The translations under genes and the position numbers were made by a program. The notes under the pieces were generated by a model that ran no database searches, had not been told where the DNA came from, and saw only the letters and a program-made list of their open reading frames with translations. From Nitrobacter sp. NHB1 (lineage in GTDB: Bacteria; Pseudomonadota; Alphaproteobacteria; Rhizobiales; Xanthobacteraceae): DNA of 64,000 nucleotides. The stretch spans positions 2,394,001 through 2,458,000 of the forward strand of contig NZ_JBAMDA010000001.1 in NCBI RefSeq assembly GCF_036964665.1, given 5' to 3'. This document shows, one piece after another, positions 1-8,093 of the stretch; position 1 is the first letter of the stretch, and every line of letters starts with the position of its first letter.

Positions 1-446
1 TTGAGATCGAGGACGACGGCCGGGCGCCGGGGACAGCCTTTGCCGAAAAGGAATCTCGCGTCGAGGGCGAAGCGGCGCTTGTAGGTATCCCCTTCTATAT
101 CGGCTGCGTCGCAGCCGCTGCGGTCGCTGCCGGCTCCGGTGGTCTGGCGGTGCCGGCAATCGGCACGATCATTGTCGGCGCCGCGGCAGGAGGCGGACTT
201 GGCGTTCTTTTGGCCAGCGCGGTAGCGCACCACCACCGCGCCAGCGTTTCGAAACAACTTTCGCGAGGCGGGACGGTCGTGTGGGTGAATGTGCGGGACG
301 ACGACGCAGAGAAGCGCGCGGTCGAAATATTGACGAAGGCCGGCGCTCGCGACGTCCATGTGCACGAGATAGAGCGCGAATGGACGTTAAAGGACCGACC
401 CTTGTCTGAGGGACAGCCCGATCCCCTGCTATGGCTGCGATCATGA
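1..446 (+). CDS. Glycine-rich membrane-associated protein, 5' end cut by window
   Basis: An open frame runs from the left window edge (first full codon at base 3) to TGA at 444-446, so the true start lies outside. The visible 147 residues have an acidic N-terminal part, then two small-residue hydrophobic stretches rich in Ala and Gly that could form a glycine-zipper hairpin in the membrane, then a soluble alpha/beta tail with alternating strands and helices ending in LLWLRS. The layout recalls the general-stress-protein-17M-like or DUF1269 type of membrane protein, but this is only an architectural resemblance. It converges on the NYN gene. The function is unknown. Confidence 0.6.
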   Translation, partial: EIEDDGRAPGTAFAEKESRVEGEAALVGIPFYIGCVAAAAVAAGSGGLAVPAIGTIIVGAAAGGGLGVLLASAVAHHHRASVSKQLSRGGTVVWVNVRDDDAEKRAVEILTKAGARDVHVHEIEREWTLKDRPLSEGQPDPLLWLRS

Positions 447-858
447 ACCTGCGGGGCTCGCCGAAAAACCGACGGTGCCCGGGAAAGCACGGAGCCTGTC
501 TTCACGCAGCCATCCCGGCCATCCGCCGTTTTGATCCGATTCACCGATTGAAGACTTCAACATTTCAAGGCGTGGGATGTCCGGCATAAAGCCGTGGCCT
601 GGAGCATCTCCCGGTGAAGTGGACACCGGTTCACTGTAAGGAAATGCGACCACTCAATAGCTTGGAGCGCCCGTTCTGATTCCATCAGAACGGTAAGCGC
701 TCTAGCGTTGCAATCGAACCTGATCCGCTTGAGGCGGCCCCGCGCCTGGATACAAAAAGACTTGATAACCAATGGTAGCCGCGTCGGACTGCGCAATCCT
801 TTCCCGGGCACTATCGGTTTTTCGGCGAGCCCCGCAGTTTCACGATCGCAGCCATCAG
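429..858. repeat. Imperfect 60-bp inverted repeat pair between convergent genes, with a repeat unit inside
   Basis: Bases 429-489 and the reverse complement of 799-858 align over about 56 bp with four mismatches; the shared core includes GGGGCTCGCCGAAAAACCGA. The left arm starts inside the last codons of the first gene and the right arm ends at the stop of the NYN gene. Between the arms, about 606-703 holds a diverged copy of the window's common intergenic repeat (dyad TTCTGATTCCATCAGAA). No gene is apparent in the 408-base gap. Confidence 0.7.
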
Positions 859-1619
859 GACGCCGGTTTCCGGCCCGCGCGGGGCCGGGTGCGGATGCGC
901 ATCGGTCCGTTGTTCTCGTCGATCTCGAATGCGCCCGTCTTCCTGACAAGGCTGCTGAGTTTTCCGAAGCCATAGCTGCGAACATCGAAATCCGAGAACA
1001 GCTTCGATATTTGCTGTCCCACAGGGCCGAGAAGTGCCCAGCCGTCCTCGCTCTCGATCTGCGAAATCGCCTTGTTCAGAATCGGAATGGCGGCGCTCGG
1101 CGGCTTTGGGGATTTGGAGCTGGGCAATATCGGTGGCGGAACAACTCCGGGTTTGAGTTCGGACGTTTTCGGAAGGAGACCTTCAAGCGAGATGAACCTA
1201 TCGCAGGCCCGCCGAAAGCAGTCCGGTGTTTTCTTTTCGCCGAACCCATAAACATTGGCGCCCTCACGCCGAAGCCGGGCAGCAAGATTCGTGAAATCGC
1301 TATCGGACGAGACCAGACAAAATCCATTGATCCGACCGTCATGCAAGAGGTCCATAGCGTCGATGACCATCGCCATGTCCGCAGAATTCTTGCCTTTCGC
1401 CGCGCGAATTTGATCACGCCTTTCGAGCGCATGATCAGGTAATACGCTGGCCCAGCCCTTTAAGTTCGGACCCGAGAAATGTCCATAGATGAGCCGGACC
1501 GGCGCGTCACCCAGTCGGGCGATTTTCTTGAAGAGTCCGTCGGCAAATTTCGGCGAAACATTTTCAGCATCGATCAGGATGGCAAAACGCGGCGACCGCT
1601 GTCGTGGTTCGGCTTTCAT
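855..1619 (-). CDS. NYN-domain protein with C-terminal OST-HTH/LOTUS domain
   Basis: This 254-residue protein begins with a PIN-like NYN (LabA/DUF88) fold: ILIDAENVS near residue 15, a central KNSADMAMVIDAMDL segment and LVSSDSDFTNLAARLR, which together supply the conserved Asp/Asn residues of the metal-binding nuclease site. After a Pro-rich linker (about 155-175), residues 178-245 read as an OST-HTH/LOTUS domain ending near GAFEID. The family is known or presumed to act on RNA; the target here is unknown. The start has AAGGGG five bases upstream. It stands alone, converging on the first gene. The domain call is strong; the physiological role is not. Confidence 0.85.
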   Translation of the reverse strand: MKAEPRQRSPRFAILIDAENVSPKFADGLFKKIARLGDAPVRLIYGHFSGPNLKGWASVLPDHALERRDQIRAAKGKNSADMAMVIDAMDLLHDGRINGFCLVSSDSDFTNLAARLRREGANVYGFGEKKTPDCFRRACDRFISLEGLLPKTSELKPGVVPPPILPSSKSPKPPSAAIPILNKAISQIESEDGWALLGPVGQQISKLFSDFDVRSYGFGKLSSLVRKTGAFEIDENNGPMRIRTRPRAGRKPAS

Positions 1620-1895
1620 CCGGCCCCCTTGTAATATCGCAATCCGCCAACACTGCCGCGGTTTTCTTGATATTACTGAAAGATGGCTCGCCGCAGGGCG
1701 TACAAGGCCGGCTAAGGTCAGCGAGAACTTCCAAAATAATCCAAATTTATCAGTGCATTGAAAAGTATTCGTTAGCCGTTTGGCGTCGCGTTCCCAGGTG
1801 AGCCTGTGTCTGGGCTTTTCGAAAGTTCCGCCTCTCGTTTGTTGACGATTTCAACGATAGTTTAGCACTCCCATCGATTCGACGAGGCTTCATCC

Positions 1896-2516
1896 ATGAC
1901 CATCCGCCTGCACCGCGGCGATCTGCCGGACCAGGATCTTGCGCGCTACACCCGTTCGGCTGCGATCGACACCGAGACCATGGGTCTCAATCCGCATCGC
2001 GACCGCTTGTGCGTGGTGCAGATGTCGCCGGGCGACGGTTCGGCCGACGTGATCCAGATCGCGCAGGGCCAGCGCGAGGCGCCCAACCTGAAAAAACTCC
2101 TGGCCGATCCGACCATCGTGAAGATCTTCCACTTCGCGCGCTTCGATCTTGCCGCGCTCTCCAACGCATTCGGCGTGATGCCGCAGCCGGTCTACTGCAC
2201 CAAGATCGCCTCGCGGCTGATCCGCACCTACACCGATCGGCATGGCCTGAAAGATCTGGTGCGCGAGCTGCTCAACATCGATCTGTCGAAGCAGCAGCAA
2301 TCGAGCGACTGGGGGTCGCAGACGCTGAGCGATGCGCAGCTCGCCTACGCCGCTTCCGACGTGCTGCATCTGCACGCCCTGCGCGACAGGCTCGACGCCA
2401 TGCTGGCGCGCGAGGATCGCACCGGGATGGCGCAAGCGTGTTTCGAGTTCCTGCCGACCAGGGCCAGACTCGATCTCTCCGGCTGGGGAGCCGAGGACAT
2501 CTTCGCGCATTCGTGA
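1896..2516 (+). CDS. rnd: Ribonuclease D-like 3'-5' exonuclease (no HRDC domain)
   Basis: The 206-residue protein is a single DEDDy exonuclease domain. Exo I is IDTETMGL near residue 25, Exo II is FHFARFDLAAL near 80, and Exo III is YAASDVLHLHAL near 150 with the YxxxD arrangement. Classical RNase D adds HRDC domains and reaches about 370 residues, so this is the short alphaproteobacterial form, probably trimming the 3' ends of tRNA or other small RNAs. GAGG lies about eight bases before the ATG. It precedes lptC by 254 bases that show no gene and seems to be its own unit. The symbol is by family, since the full-length rnd architecture is absent. Confidence 0.85.
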   Translation: MTIRLHRGDLPDQDLARYTRSAAIDTETMGLNPHRDRLCVVQMSPGDGSADVIQIAQGQREAPNLKKLLADPTIVKIFHFARFDLAALSNAFGVMPQPVYCTKIASRLIRTYTDRHGLKDLVRELLNIDLSKQQQSSDWGSQTLSDAQLAYAASDVLHLHALRDRLDAMLAREDRTGMAQACFEFLPTRARLDLSGWGAEDIFAHS

Positions 2517-2770
2517 GCCGCGCCAGGCGGCGATGGCCGCCAGGCGGGGCGCCGCAACCCGCTTCCGCCCCGTTTCGGTCACACTCCTCGTCCTCGGTAA
2601 CGCCGGGCTTGCGGCGGTCGTCAGGGCAAGTTCGGCAACTGCGTTTCCGAAGTCCCCGGTGGCAGCGCGGATCGTGATGCCGAACGCGAGGTTACGTCGT
2701 CGCACGATGTCAGGGCTGCGAAACCCCGCGGTTCGGGGTAGAATAACCAGAACAGGCGCCTGGAGCAGCG

Positions 2771-3550
2771 GTGTATTCGGTTCAGAACCCCACCTATCAG
2801 GCCGGAATGCAGGCCGGTCTGGAGGTACGTTTTGCCCGCGCGGCGCGTCACAGCCGCATGGTGCGGGCGTTGCGGATCGCGGTGCCGGCGGTGGTTGGTC
2901 TGGTGATGGCCGCGCTGATCGCGATCGCGGTCTTCAATCCCTTCCGTGCGCTGGCGAAGCTGCCGCTCGACATGGACAATCTCGTCGTCTCCGGCACCAA
3001 AATCACGATGGAGGCGCCGCATCTTTCCGGCTTCACACCGGACAATCGGCCCTATGAGATGCAGGCCACGACGGCGACGCAGGACATCACCGATCCCGAT
3101 CATGTCGAACTGCATACCTTGCGCGCCAAGGTGCTGATGGAGGACCGCTCGACGGTGACGCTGAATTCCCGCACCGGATTGTTCGATACGAAAACGCAGA
3201 TGCTCGACCTGCACAAGGATATTCTCATGCGCTCTTCGACGGGATACGAGGCGCGGCTGACCCATGCGCTGGTCGATATGGGACAGGGCACCGTCACGTC
3301 GGACCAGCCCGTCGATGTCAAATTGCTGAACGGGACGCTGACCGCCGACACCATGAAGGTCACCGAAAAGGGCGACGTGGTGCGATTCGAAAACAATGTC
3401 GTGATGCATCTGGTGATGGACCGTCCGCTCCCGACCGCGGAGCCCGCCGCCGCCGAGGAGACGGCGCCGCCGCCTGCGGGCGCGAAGCGCACGCACACCT
3501 CGCGCCGTCCGTCGCACATACAACGCAATTCGGGCGGCGAAACGAAATGA
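2771..3550 (+). CDS. lptC: LPS export ABC transporter periplasmic protein LptC
   Basis: LptC is the single-span inner-membrane subunit that receives lipopolysaccharide from LptB2FG and hands it to LptA. The 259-residue protein has a basic N-terminus, one membrane helix at about residues 37-60 (ALRIAVPAVVGLVMAALIAI) and a periplasmic beta-jellyroll of repeated strands. The C-terminal tail after residue 215 is Ala/Pro-rich and basic, which is common in this group. GTG is used as start. Its last four bases overlap the lptA start (ATGA), so the two are translationally coupled. With lptA and lptB it forms an LPS-transport block. Confidence 0.88.
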   Translation: MYSVQNPTYQAGMQAGLEVRFARAARHSRMVRALRIAVPAVVGLVMAALIAIAVFNPFRALAKLPLDMDNLVVSGTKITMEAPHLSGFTPDNRPYEMQATTATQDITDPDHVELHTLRAKVLMEDRSTVTLNSRTGLFDTKTQMLDLHKDILMRSSTGYEARLTHALVDMGQGTVTSDQPVDVKLLNGTLTADTMKVTEKGDVVRFENNVVMHLVMDRPLPTAEPAAAEETAPPPAGAKRTHTSRRPSHIQRNSGGETK

Positions 3551-4233
3551 ATCCGGCCATGCAGAGTCCTCGCCATCTCCCGCGGGTGGTCCGCATCGCC
3601 GGCATGCTGTGCAGCGGATTGATCGCCGTCGCCGTGATGGCGGCCGGCGAAGCGGCGGGGCAAAGCGCGGTGCAAGGCGTTCCCAACGCGATGCAGGGCT
3701 TTTCCCAGAATCGCGATCAGCCGATCCAGATCGAGGCCGCCGCGCTGGAGATGCGCGACAAGAAAAAAGAGGCAACCTTCTCCGGGAACGTCAAGGTGGT
3801 GCAGGGCGACACCACCATGACGTCGAAGATTCTCGTGGTCTATTATGAGAGCGGCAATTCGGCCAATGGCAAAGGCAAGGCGCCGGCGAAGACGGCGATG
3901 GCCTCGGCGACGCCGGGACCATCGGGCGCATCCTCGATCAAGCGGCTGGAGGCCAAGGGCAACGTGGTGGTGACCCAGAAGGATCAGGTCGTCACCGGCC
4001 AGACCGCCGTGTTCGACACCAGGACCAACCTGGTCACCATGCTCGGCGGCGTCGTCCTGACCCAGGGCAAGAACGTGCTGCGCGGCGACAAGCTGGTCGT
4101 GGACATGACCACGGGCGTGTCCCGCGTCGAATCGAACAGCGGGCGGGTGCAGGGCCTGTTTCAGTCGTCCGGACAGGGAGGGCCGCTGTCCGGACCGATG
4201 CCGCTCTCCGGACCATCGCAAAAGCCTAAATGA
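3547..4233 (+). CDS. lptA: LPS export periplasmic bridge protein LptA (OstA family)
   Basis: LptA polymerises into the periplasmic bridge that carries lipopolysaccharide to the outer membrane. The 228-residue protein has a signal sequence (about residues 16-38), then the OstA-like jellyroll beginning at QPIQIEAAALEMRDKKKEA and containing repeated 'free strand' signatures such as ATFSGNVKVVQGD and LEAKGNVVVTQKDQVVTGQ. A low-complexity insert of about 25 residues (Gly/Lys/Ala/Pro-rich, about 100-125) splits the domain. It overlaps lptC by four bases. The C-terminus is a Ser/Gly/Pro tail. Confidence 0.9.
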   Translation: MNPAMQSPRHLPRVVRIAGMLCSGLIAVAVMAAGEAAGQSAVQGVPNAMQGFSQNRDQPIQIEAAALEMRDKKKEATFSGNVKVVQGDTTMTSKILVVYYESGNSANGKGKAPAKTAMASATPGPSGASSIKRLEAKGNVVVTQKDQVVTGQTAVFDTRTNLVTMLGGVVLTQGKNVLRGDKLVVDMTTGVSRVESNSGRVQGLFQSSGQGGPLSGPMPLSGPSQKPK

Positions 4234-4449
4234 TATCAGAAGATTGCCAGAGAACTGGGCGGCGAGAGGTTGAACCCGCGGCAGCCCGTCCGTATCTTCC
4301 GCGAGCCGACTTGAGGCGGCGACGGAGTCGGGTGTCGAGTTCCCGTGTTTCGCTGGGCAACGTCCGTTTCCTCATTCATGGTGATGCGGCGAATCGGTCG
4401 AGCGTCGTGGCGTGCAGGCGGATGACCGTGAGAGGCTGAGCGAAGCGCC

Positions 4450-5454
4450 ATGGTGGATATCTTCAACGTGTTCCGCAAACGGCCGCAAAAGCGTGGACCG
4501 CAAGCGTTTGCGCGGACCCAGGCGGACATCACCGCGCTCGGCGATACCATCGGCGACATGCTGACCAGCCCGGTGCGCGATGCGCCGCCGATCGCGCGCG
4601 GGGCTCCGCGCGATGTTCCGCCGGCCGCCCCGCCCGTTCCGCAATCCCGGCCGCCGGCGCGACGCGCGCCGGAAGCTCCCCGTCCGCGCACCGCCGCCAA
4701 CGGCGCCGCCGCGCCGCGGATGGCAAAGCGTCCCGGTTACCTCGCCGTGCACGGCGTGGAAAAAAGTTTCGGCTCGCGTCATGTCGTGCGCGGCGTCAGC
4801 ATCTATGTCCGCCGCGGCGAGGCGGTCGGGCTGCTGGGTCCGAACGGCGCAGGCAAGACCACCGTGTTCTACATGATCACCGGCCTGATCCCGGCGGATC
4901 GCGGCGCGATCGAACTCGACGGTCACGACGTGACCAAGCTGCCGATGTATCAACGGGCGCGGCTCGGCATCGGCTATTTGCCGCAGGAGGCCTCGATCTT
5001 CCGCGGCCTCAGCGTCGAGCAGAACATCCGCGCCGTGCTCGAGGTCGTCGAGCCCAGCAAGAAGAAGCGCGAGGTCGAGCTCGATGCGCTGCTCGAGGAA
5101 TTCAACATCAGCCGCTTACGCAAGACGCCGTCGATCGCACTGTCCGGCGGCGAGCGGCGACGCGTGGAAATCGCGCGCGCACTGGCGACGCGCCCGAACT
5201 ACATGCTGCTGGACGAGCCGTTCGCCGGCATCGACCCGATCGCGGTCGGCGACATCCAGGACCTCGTGCGCCACCTGACCAATCGCGGCATCGGCGTGCT
5301 CATCACCGACCACAACGTCCGCGAAACGCTGGGGCTGACCGACCGCGCCTACATCGTCTACGCCGGTGAAATCCTGACCGAGGGCAGCCCCGACGAGATC
5401 GTCAACGATCCCGACGTGCGGCGCCTCTATCTCGGCGAGGAATTCCGGCTGTAG
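4450..5454 (+). CDS. lptB: LPS export ABC transporter ATPase LptB with N-terminal extension
   Basis: LptB powers lipopolysaccharide extraction by LptB2FG on the cytoplasmic face. The ABC domain starts near residue 95. Walker A GPNGAGKTT begins at residue 130, the Q-loop is YLPQEASIF, the signature is LSGGERRR, Walker B is MLLDEPF and the switch His is ITDHNV. Ahead of it are about 95 extra residues: a conserved-looking start (MVDIFNVFRKRP) and a disordered Ala/Pro/Arg-rich linker. Typical LptB is about 240 residues, so at 334 this is a long form. It lies 216 bases after lptA and may share its transcript. lptF and lptG are not in the window. Confidence 0.93.
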   Translation: MVDIFNVFRKRPQKRGPQAFARTQADITALGDTIGDMLTSPVRDAPPIARGAPRDVPPAAPPVPQSRPPARRAPEAPRPRTAANGAAAPRMAKRPGYLAVHGVEKSFGSRHVVRGVSIYVRRGEAVGLLGPNGAGKTTVFYMITGLIPADRGAIELDGHDVTKLPMYQRARLGIGYLPQEASIFRGLSVEQNIRAVLEVVEPSKKKREVELDALLEEFNISRLRKTPSIALSGGERRRVEIARALATRPNYMLLDEPFAGIDPIAVGDIQDLVRHLTNRGIGVLITDHNVRETLGLTDRAYIVYAGEILTEGSPDEIVNDPDVRRLYLGEEFRL

Positions 5455-5542
5455 CGCGTTCGACAAGGCCGGCGGCCATGCCGGAGCGTGGCCCTCGCAT
5501 GACGTTTCTGATTCGTGCCGAATCCGCTGAAAGCGGCACCGG

Positions 5543-5890
5543 TCACTGGACCGTCAGGGTGCCGTCAGCCTTGCCGCCGAAGTCGTCGTAGAATTCATAC
5601 TTCCCCGGCTGGAGCGGCCGCAGCTTGATCACGCCTTCGCTTTTCGCGTTGATGACGGTCTCGACGCGCAGGGAGGCGCTTTCGAACTCCATCGACTTGG
5701 CATCGAGGTTCTTGACCGTCAGCGCCAGCGGCGTGTTGGCCGGCGCATGCAAGGTCGAGGGCTGGAATTTGCCGTTGCTATAGGTCACCGTTAGGCTCGC
5801 CGTCTGTTGTGCGTGAGCGATCGGCAGGGACGTGGCGAGACCGAGGGCGGCCGAAGTCGCGACGAGAAGAAAAGCGCGTGCAAATGACAT
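5543..5890 (-). CDS. Secreted cupredoxin-fold protein (EfeO/FtrB-like Cup domain)
   Basis: The 115-residue protein has a signal peptide ending near HAQQ (residue 24) and a single cupredoxin beta-sandwich (YSNGKFQPSTL, then PLALTVKNLD, then GKYEFYDDFGG). The mature part has no cysteine and only one histidine, so a classical type-1 copper site is not possible; the SMEFES segment instead resembles the acidic metal-ligand region of EfeO-type Cup domains linked to iron. It sits 23 bases downstream of the beta-barrel gene and probably shares its transcript. The open frame extends further upstream, but MSFARAF starts the signal peptide. Confidence 0.8.
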   Translation of the reverse strand: MSFARAFLLVATSAALGLATSLPIAHAQQTASLTVTYSNGKFQPSTLHAPANTPLALTVKNLDAKSMEFESASLRVETVINAKSEGVIKLRPLQPGKYEFYDDFGGKADGTLTVQ

Positions 5891-5913
5891 GAAAATATCT
5901 CCGGTGTTGGGTG

Positions 5914-6813
5914 TCAGAATTCGACAGCGAACTTGAGCCGCGCGCGATTGCGCTGAAATTCGGCGAGATTGAGCGAAACCGGATTGCCGATCTCGCGGCC
6001 CCAAACTTGGGTGTTCCAAGCTGCGGTCATGAACATCTTCGGCGCGAGGCGGACGTAGAGGGTGGGTCCGAGCATTACCGTGTCGCCGGTGAAGTCGTGC
6101 AGGCCGATGCTGTCGTAGTGGCGCAGGTACCAGGCCTCGCCGCCGATCACGACGTTTGGCGCGATTCGCCACGACAGCGCGGCCGATCCGCCGAGCTTGG
6201 CTTCGCGCACGGTTTCGTCCAGCGCGGTGCGCGTGATCTCGGGTTCGTAAAGGAAATTGAAGCCCGCAAACAACCGGTTTTTAACCAGCTCGAGATCGGC
6301 ATTGATGGTGGTTTCGAGTTCGAAGTTGCGGACGCGCTCGCCGCCGGTTTCATCGATACGACGGAATGTCGGCTCGACTGCCAAGGTCACCGCGAGCGGA
6401 TTGCTCGACGTACGCTCGAGCGCGAGATAGCGGAATTCGGCAAACCCGCCGCCGAGGGCCAGCTGCCTTCGGTCTTCCAGACCCGTCACGTTGCGGATGT
6501 CGTGCGTCGATCCCAGCGCGCCGAACTCGATCTGGATGAACTGCGTCGGCGTGAACTCGAACTCATATTTGGTTTCACTGGCCCCATAGCTGCCGTCACG
6601 TTTGCCAAAACGGCCGATGGCATCGACCGTGAACTCCTTTTCACCCTCCAGTCCGATACCGGAGCCGGTGGTGAATCCGAAGATGTACTTGGTTTCGATG
6701 TCGCGCCATGCCGTGTAGTCCTCTGCCTGTGCGGCACTACTTAGCGCCATGAAACCAGACAACAGGATCCCCGCCGGCAGCGCGGTCCGCGCCAGCGTTC
6801 TTTTCTTTCCCAT
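5914..6813 (-). CDS. Outer-membrane beta-barrel protein
   Basis: The 299-residue protein has a signal peptide (cleavage likely after AQA near residue 30) followed by a chain of amphipathic beta strands with aromatic girdle residues (TKYEFEFTPTQFIQIEFG, EAWYLRHYDS) and a C-terminal aromatic, KFAVEF, the usual barrel-assembly signal. No named family was recognised. The start at 6813 has a strong GAGGGGGGA ribosome site; a longer frame to 6849 lacks one. It is followed by the cupredoxin-fold gene, and an Irr/ICE-like box lies 55 bases upstream, so a role in iron or metal acquisition is a reasonable inference. Confidence 0.78.
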   Translation of the reverse strand: MGKKRTLARTALPAGILLSGFMALSSAAQAEDYTAWRDIETKYIFGFTTGSGIGLEGEKEFTVDAIGRFGKRDGSYGASETKYEFEFTPTQFIQIEFGALGSTHDIRNVTGLEDRRQLALGGGFAEFRYLALERTSSNPLAVTLAVEPTFRRIDETGGERVRNFELETTINADLELVKNRLFAGFNFLYEPEITRTALDETVREAKLGGSAALSWRIAPNVVIGGEAWYLRHYDSIGLHDFTGDTVMLGPTLYVRLAPKMFMTAAWNTQVWGREIGNPVSLNLAEFQRNRARLKFAVEF

Positions 6814-6867
6814 GCTTCCCCCCTCGATTAGGTGCGCATGGAGTGGCACGACAAAGTGTCGCAGGCA

Positions 6868-6884
6868 AAAAGAACCATTCTAAA
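6868..6884 (-). promoter_or_regulatory. Irr/ICE-like iron-control box
   Basis: On the minus strand the bases read TTTAGAATGGTTCTTTT. This fits the dyad TTTAGAA-N3-TTCTAAA associated with Irr-controlled promoters in the Rhizobiales at 11 of 14 half-site positions, with one half perfect. It is 55 bases before the beta-barrel start codon, near where a core promoter would be. The match was found by eye. Confidence 0.5.
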
Positions 6885-7003
6885 CTGGAACGATTCGAGT
6901 CGCTCTCCAGTAGCCGGTTAAGCGGCAGCCCAACTGCGCTGCGACGCCGGCAACGGATGGGTACGGAAGGAAAAATCCAGCGAGTGGGCGGAATCGGATT
7001 CGA

Positions 7004-7336
7004 TCACCACCGGCCTGTGCCGATGCTGAAGCCAAATGCCGGGCCATCATACCCATAGCCCCGATAGATGCCGGCGCGCGGGGCGTAATAGCGCGGACGA
7101 TAGTCGCGGCGTTCGTAGACGGCGCCATCATCGTCATCATCGTCGTCGTCATGCCAGCGTTGGACGTAACGCCGCGCGTGTGTGCGGTAGCAATTGCCGT
7201 CGTCGTCGCAAATCATATGAGCCTGAGCGATCGGCGCGACTTGTGGAGCCTCGCCCGTGAAGGAGAGGTCCGCGGCGGACGCCGGGAGCGCGAGCAGCAA
7301 ACTCGCGGCGGCAACAAGGAGGCTCGTCTTGACCAT
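7004..7336 (-). CDS. Small secreted protein with Asp8 run and Tyr/Arg/Gly-rich tail
   Basis: The 110-residue protein has a clear signal peptide (MVKTSLLV to ASAAD, about 22 residues), two cysteines in MICDDDGNCYR, a run of eight Asp at about residue 62, and a tail rich in Tyr, Arg and Gly (RRDYRPRYYAPRAGIYRGYGY). GAGGAAAC before the ATG supports this start over a longer frame. Small secreted proteins of this composition are common and mostly uncharacterised in Bradyrhizobium relatives. It is divergent from the next gene. The Asp run could bind cations, which is only a guess. Confidence 0.7.
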   Translation of the reverse strand: MVKTSLLVAAASLLLALPASAADLSFTGEAPQVAPIAQAHMICDDDGNCYRTHARRYVQRWHDDDDDDDDGAVYERRDYRPRYYAPRAGIYRGYGYDGPAFGFSIGTGRW

Positions 7337-7501
7337 GTGAAGTTTCCTCGTGGTGCCTTGCGCGGCGGAGCCGGCCAAGCCGGCCGAAGCTGAACCGTAT
7401 CGATGGCCGAATTTGGAGCTTCAGCCGGCGGATCGAAGACCTGACATTCCTCGTGTCGCCGCATTTCTCGGTCTTGCTCGCCGGCAAACGGGGAGCATGA
7501 A

Positions 7502-7879
7502 ATGAAGACAATCGTTGCCGTGGTTGCGTTGGCATTGCCGCTGCTTTCGTCGGCGGCGCTGGCGCAGGAGCGTGCCGGCAGCGCCGCGCTGGGCGCGCTG
7601 TCGGGTGCGGTGGTGCTGGGTCCGGTCGGAGCGCTCGCCGGCGCGGTGGTCGGCTATACCGCCGGGCCGTCGATCGCGCGTTCGTGGGGCCTGCGTCGCT
7701 CATCGACCAGGCGGCACCGGCAATCCGCCAAACGATCGCAGCGGCGGCTGACGACGGTCAACGATAGCCGACGCGCGCCAGGTGTGCAGACGGCAAGCCC
7801 GAAACCGAGACCGACAGCGGCTGCACCGCGCACGGTCGATCCCGAGCCGGCGATGCCCCCGGTGCAAACCTTGGAATAA
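7502..7879 (+). CDS. Small secreted glycine-zipper protein
   Basis: The 125-residue protein has a signal peptide (cleaved near LAQE, residue 23), then a glycine-zipper stretch (SAALGALSGAVVLGPVGALA) that could insert in or pack against a membrane, then a basic Arg/Ser-rich segment and a Pro/Ala-rich tail. The ribosome site is GGGGAG seven bases before ATG. No function can be assigned. Its stop lies inside a 15-base tandem repeat, so the C-terminus (QTLE) may have been reshaped by repeat slippage. Confidence 0.7.
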   Translation: MKTIVAVVALALPLLSSAALAQERAGSAALGALSGAVVLGPVGALAGAVVGYTAGPSIARSWGLRRSSTRRHRQSAKRSQRRLTTVNDSRRAPGVQTASPKPRPTAAAPRTVDPEPAMPPVQTLE

Positions 7880-7926
7880 ACAGCCTTGGAATGACGAGCC
7901 TTGAATTGACAAGCCTTGTGGCGACC
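7867..7926 (+). repeat. Four tandem 15-bp units across a stop codon
   Basis: The units are aaccttggaataaac (7867), agccttggaatgacg (7882), agccttgaattgaca (7897) and agccttgtggcgacc (7912). They share the core AGCCTTGRAWTGAC. The first unit holds the last codons and stop of the upstream gene. Confidence 0.8.
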
Positions 7927-8093
7927 GGGTGCGCAGACCACACCGGCTGCGCGCCGCGATAGCAATGCGGCCAGACGTGTTCGAGACCGGAGTTGCTGCC
8001 GGAGTGGACTTTCGTCGCCCTCAAGGCGTGTACATCCGGCCGCAAAACAGTTAAGCAAGAATCGGACCAACTTCCGGACCGAATGTTGCTTCC

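Noticed and set aside
1862-1870. TTAGCACTC, a half-site of the CIRCE heat-shock operator
   Set aside because: The complementary half GAGTGCTAA does not follow at nine bases (the sequence is CGACGAGGC), and the downstream gene is an RNase D-like exonuclease, not a chaperone.
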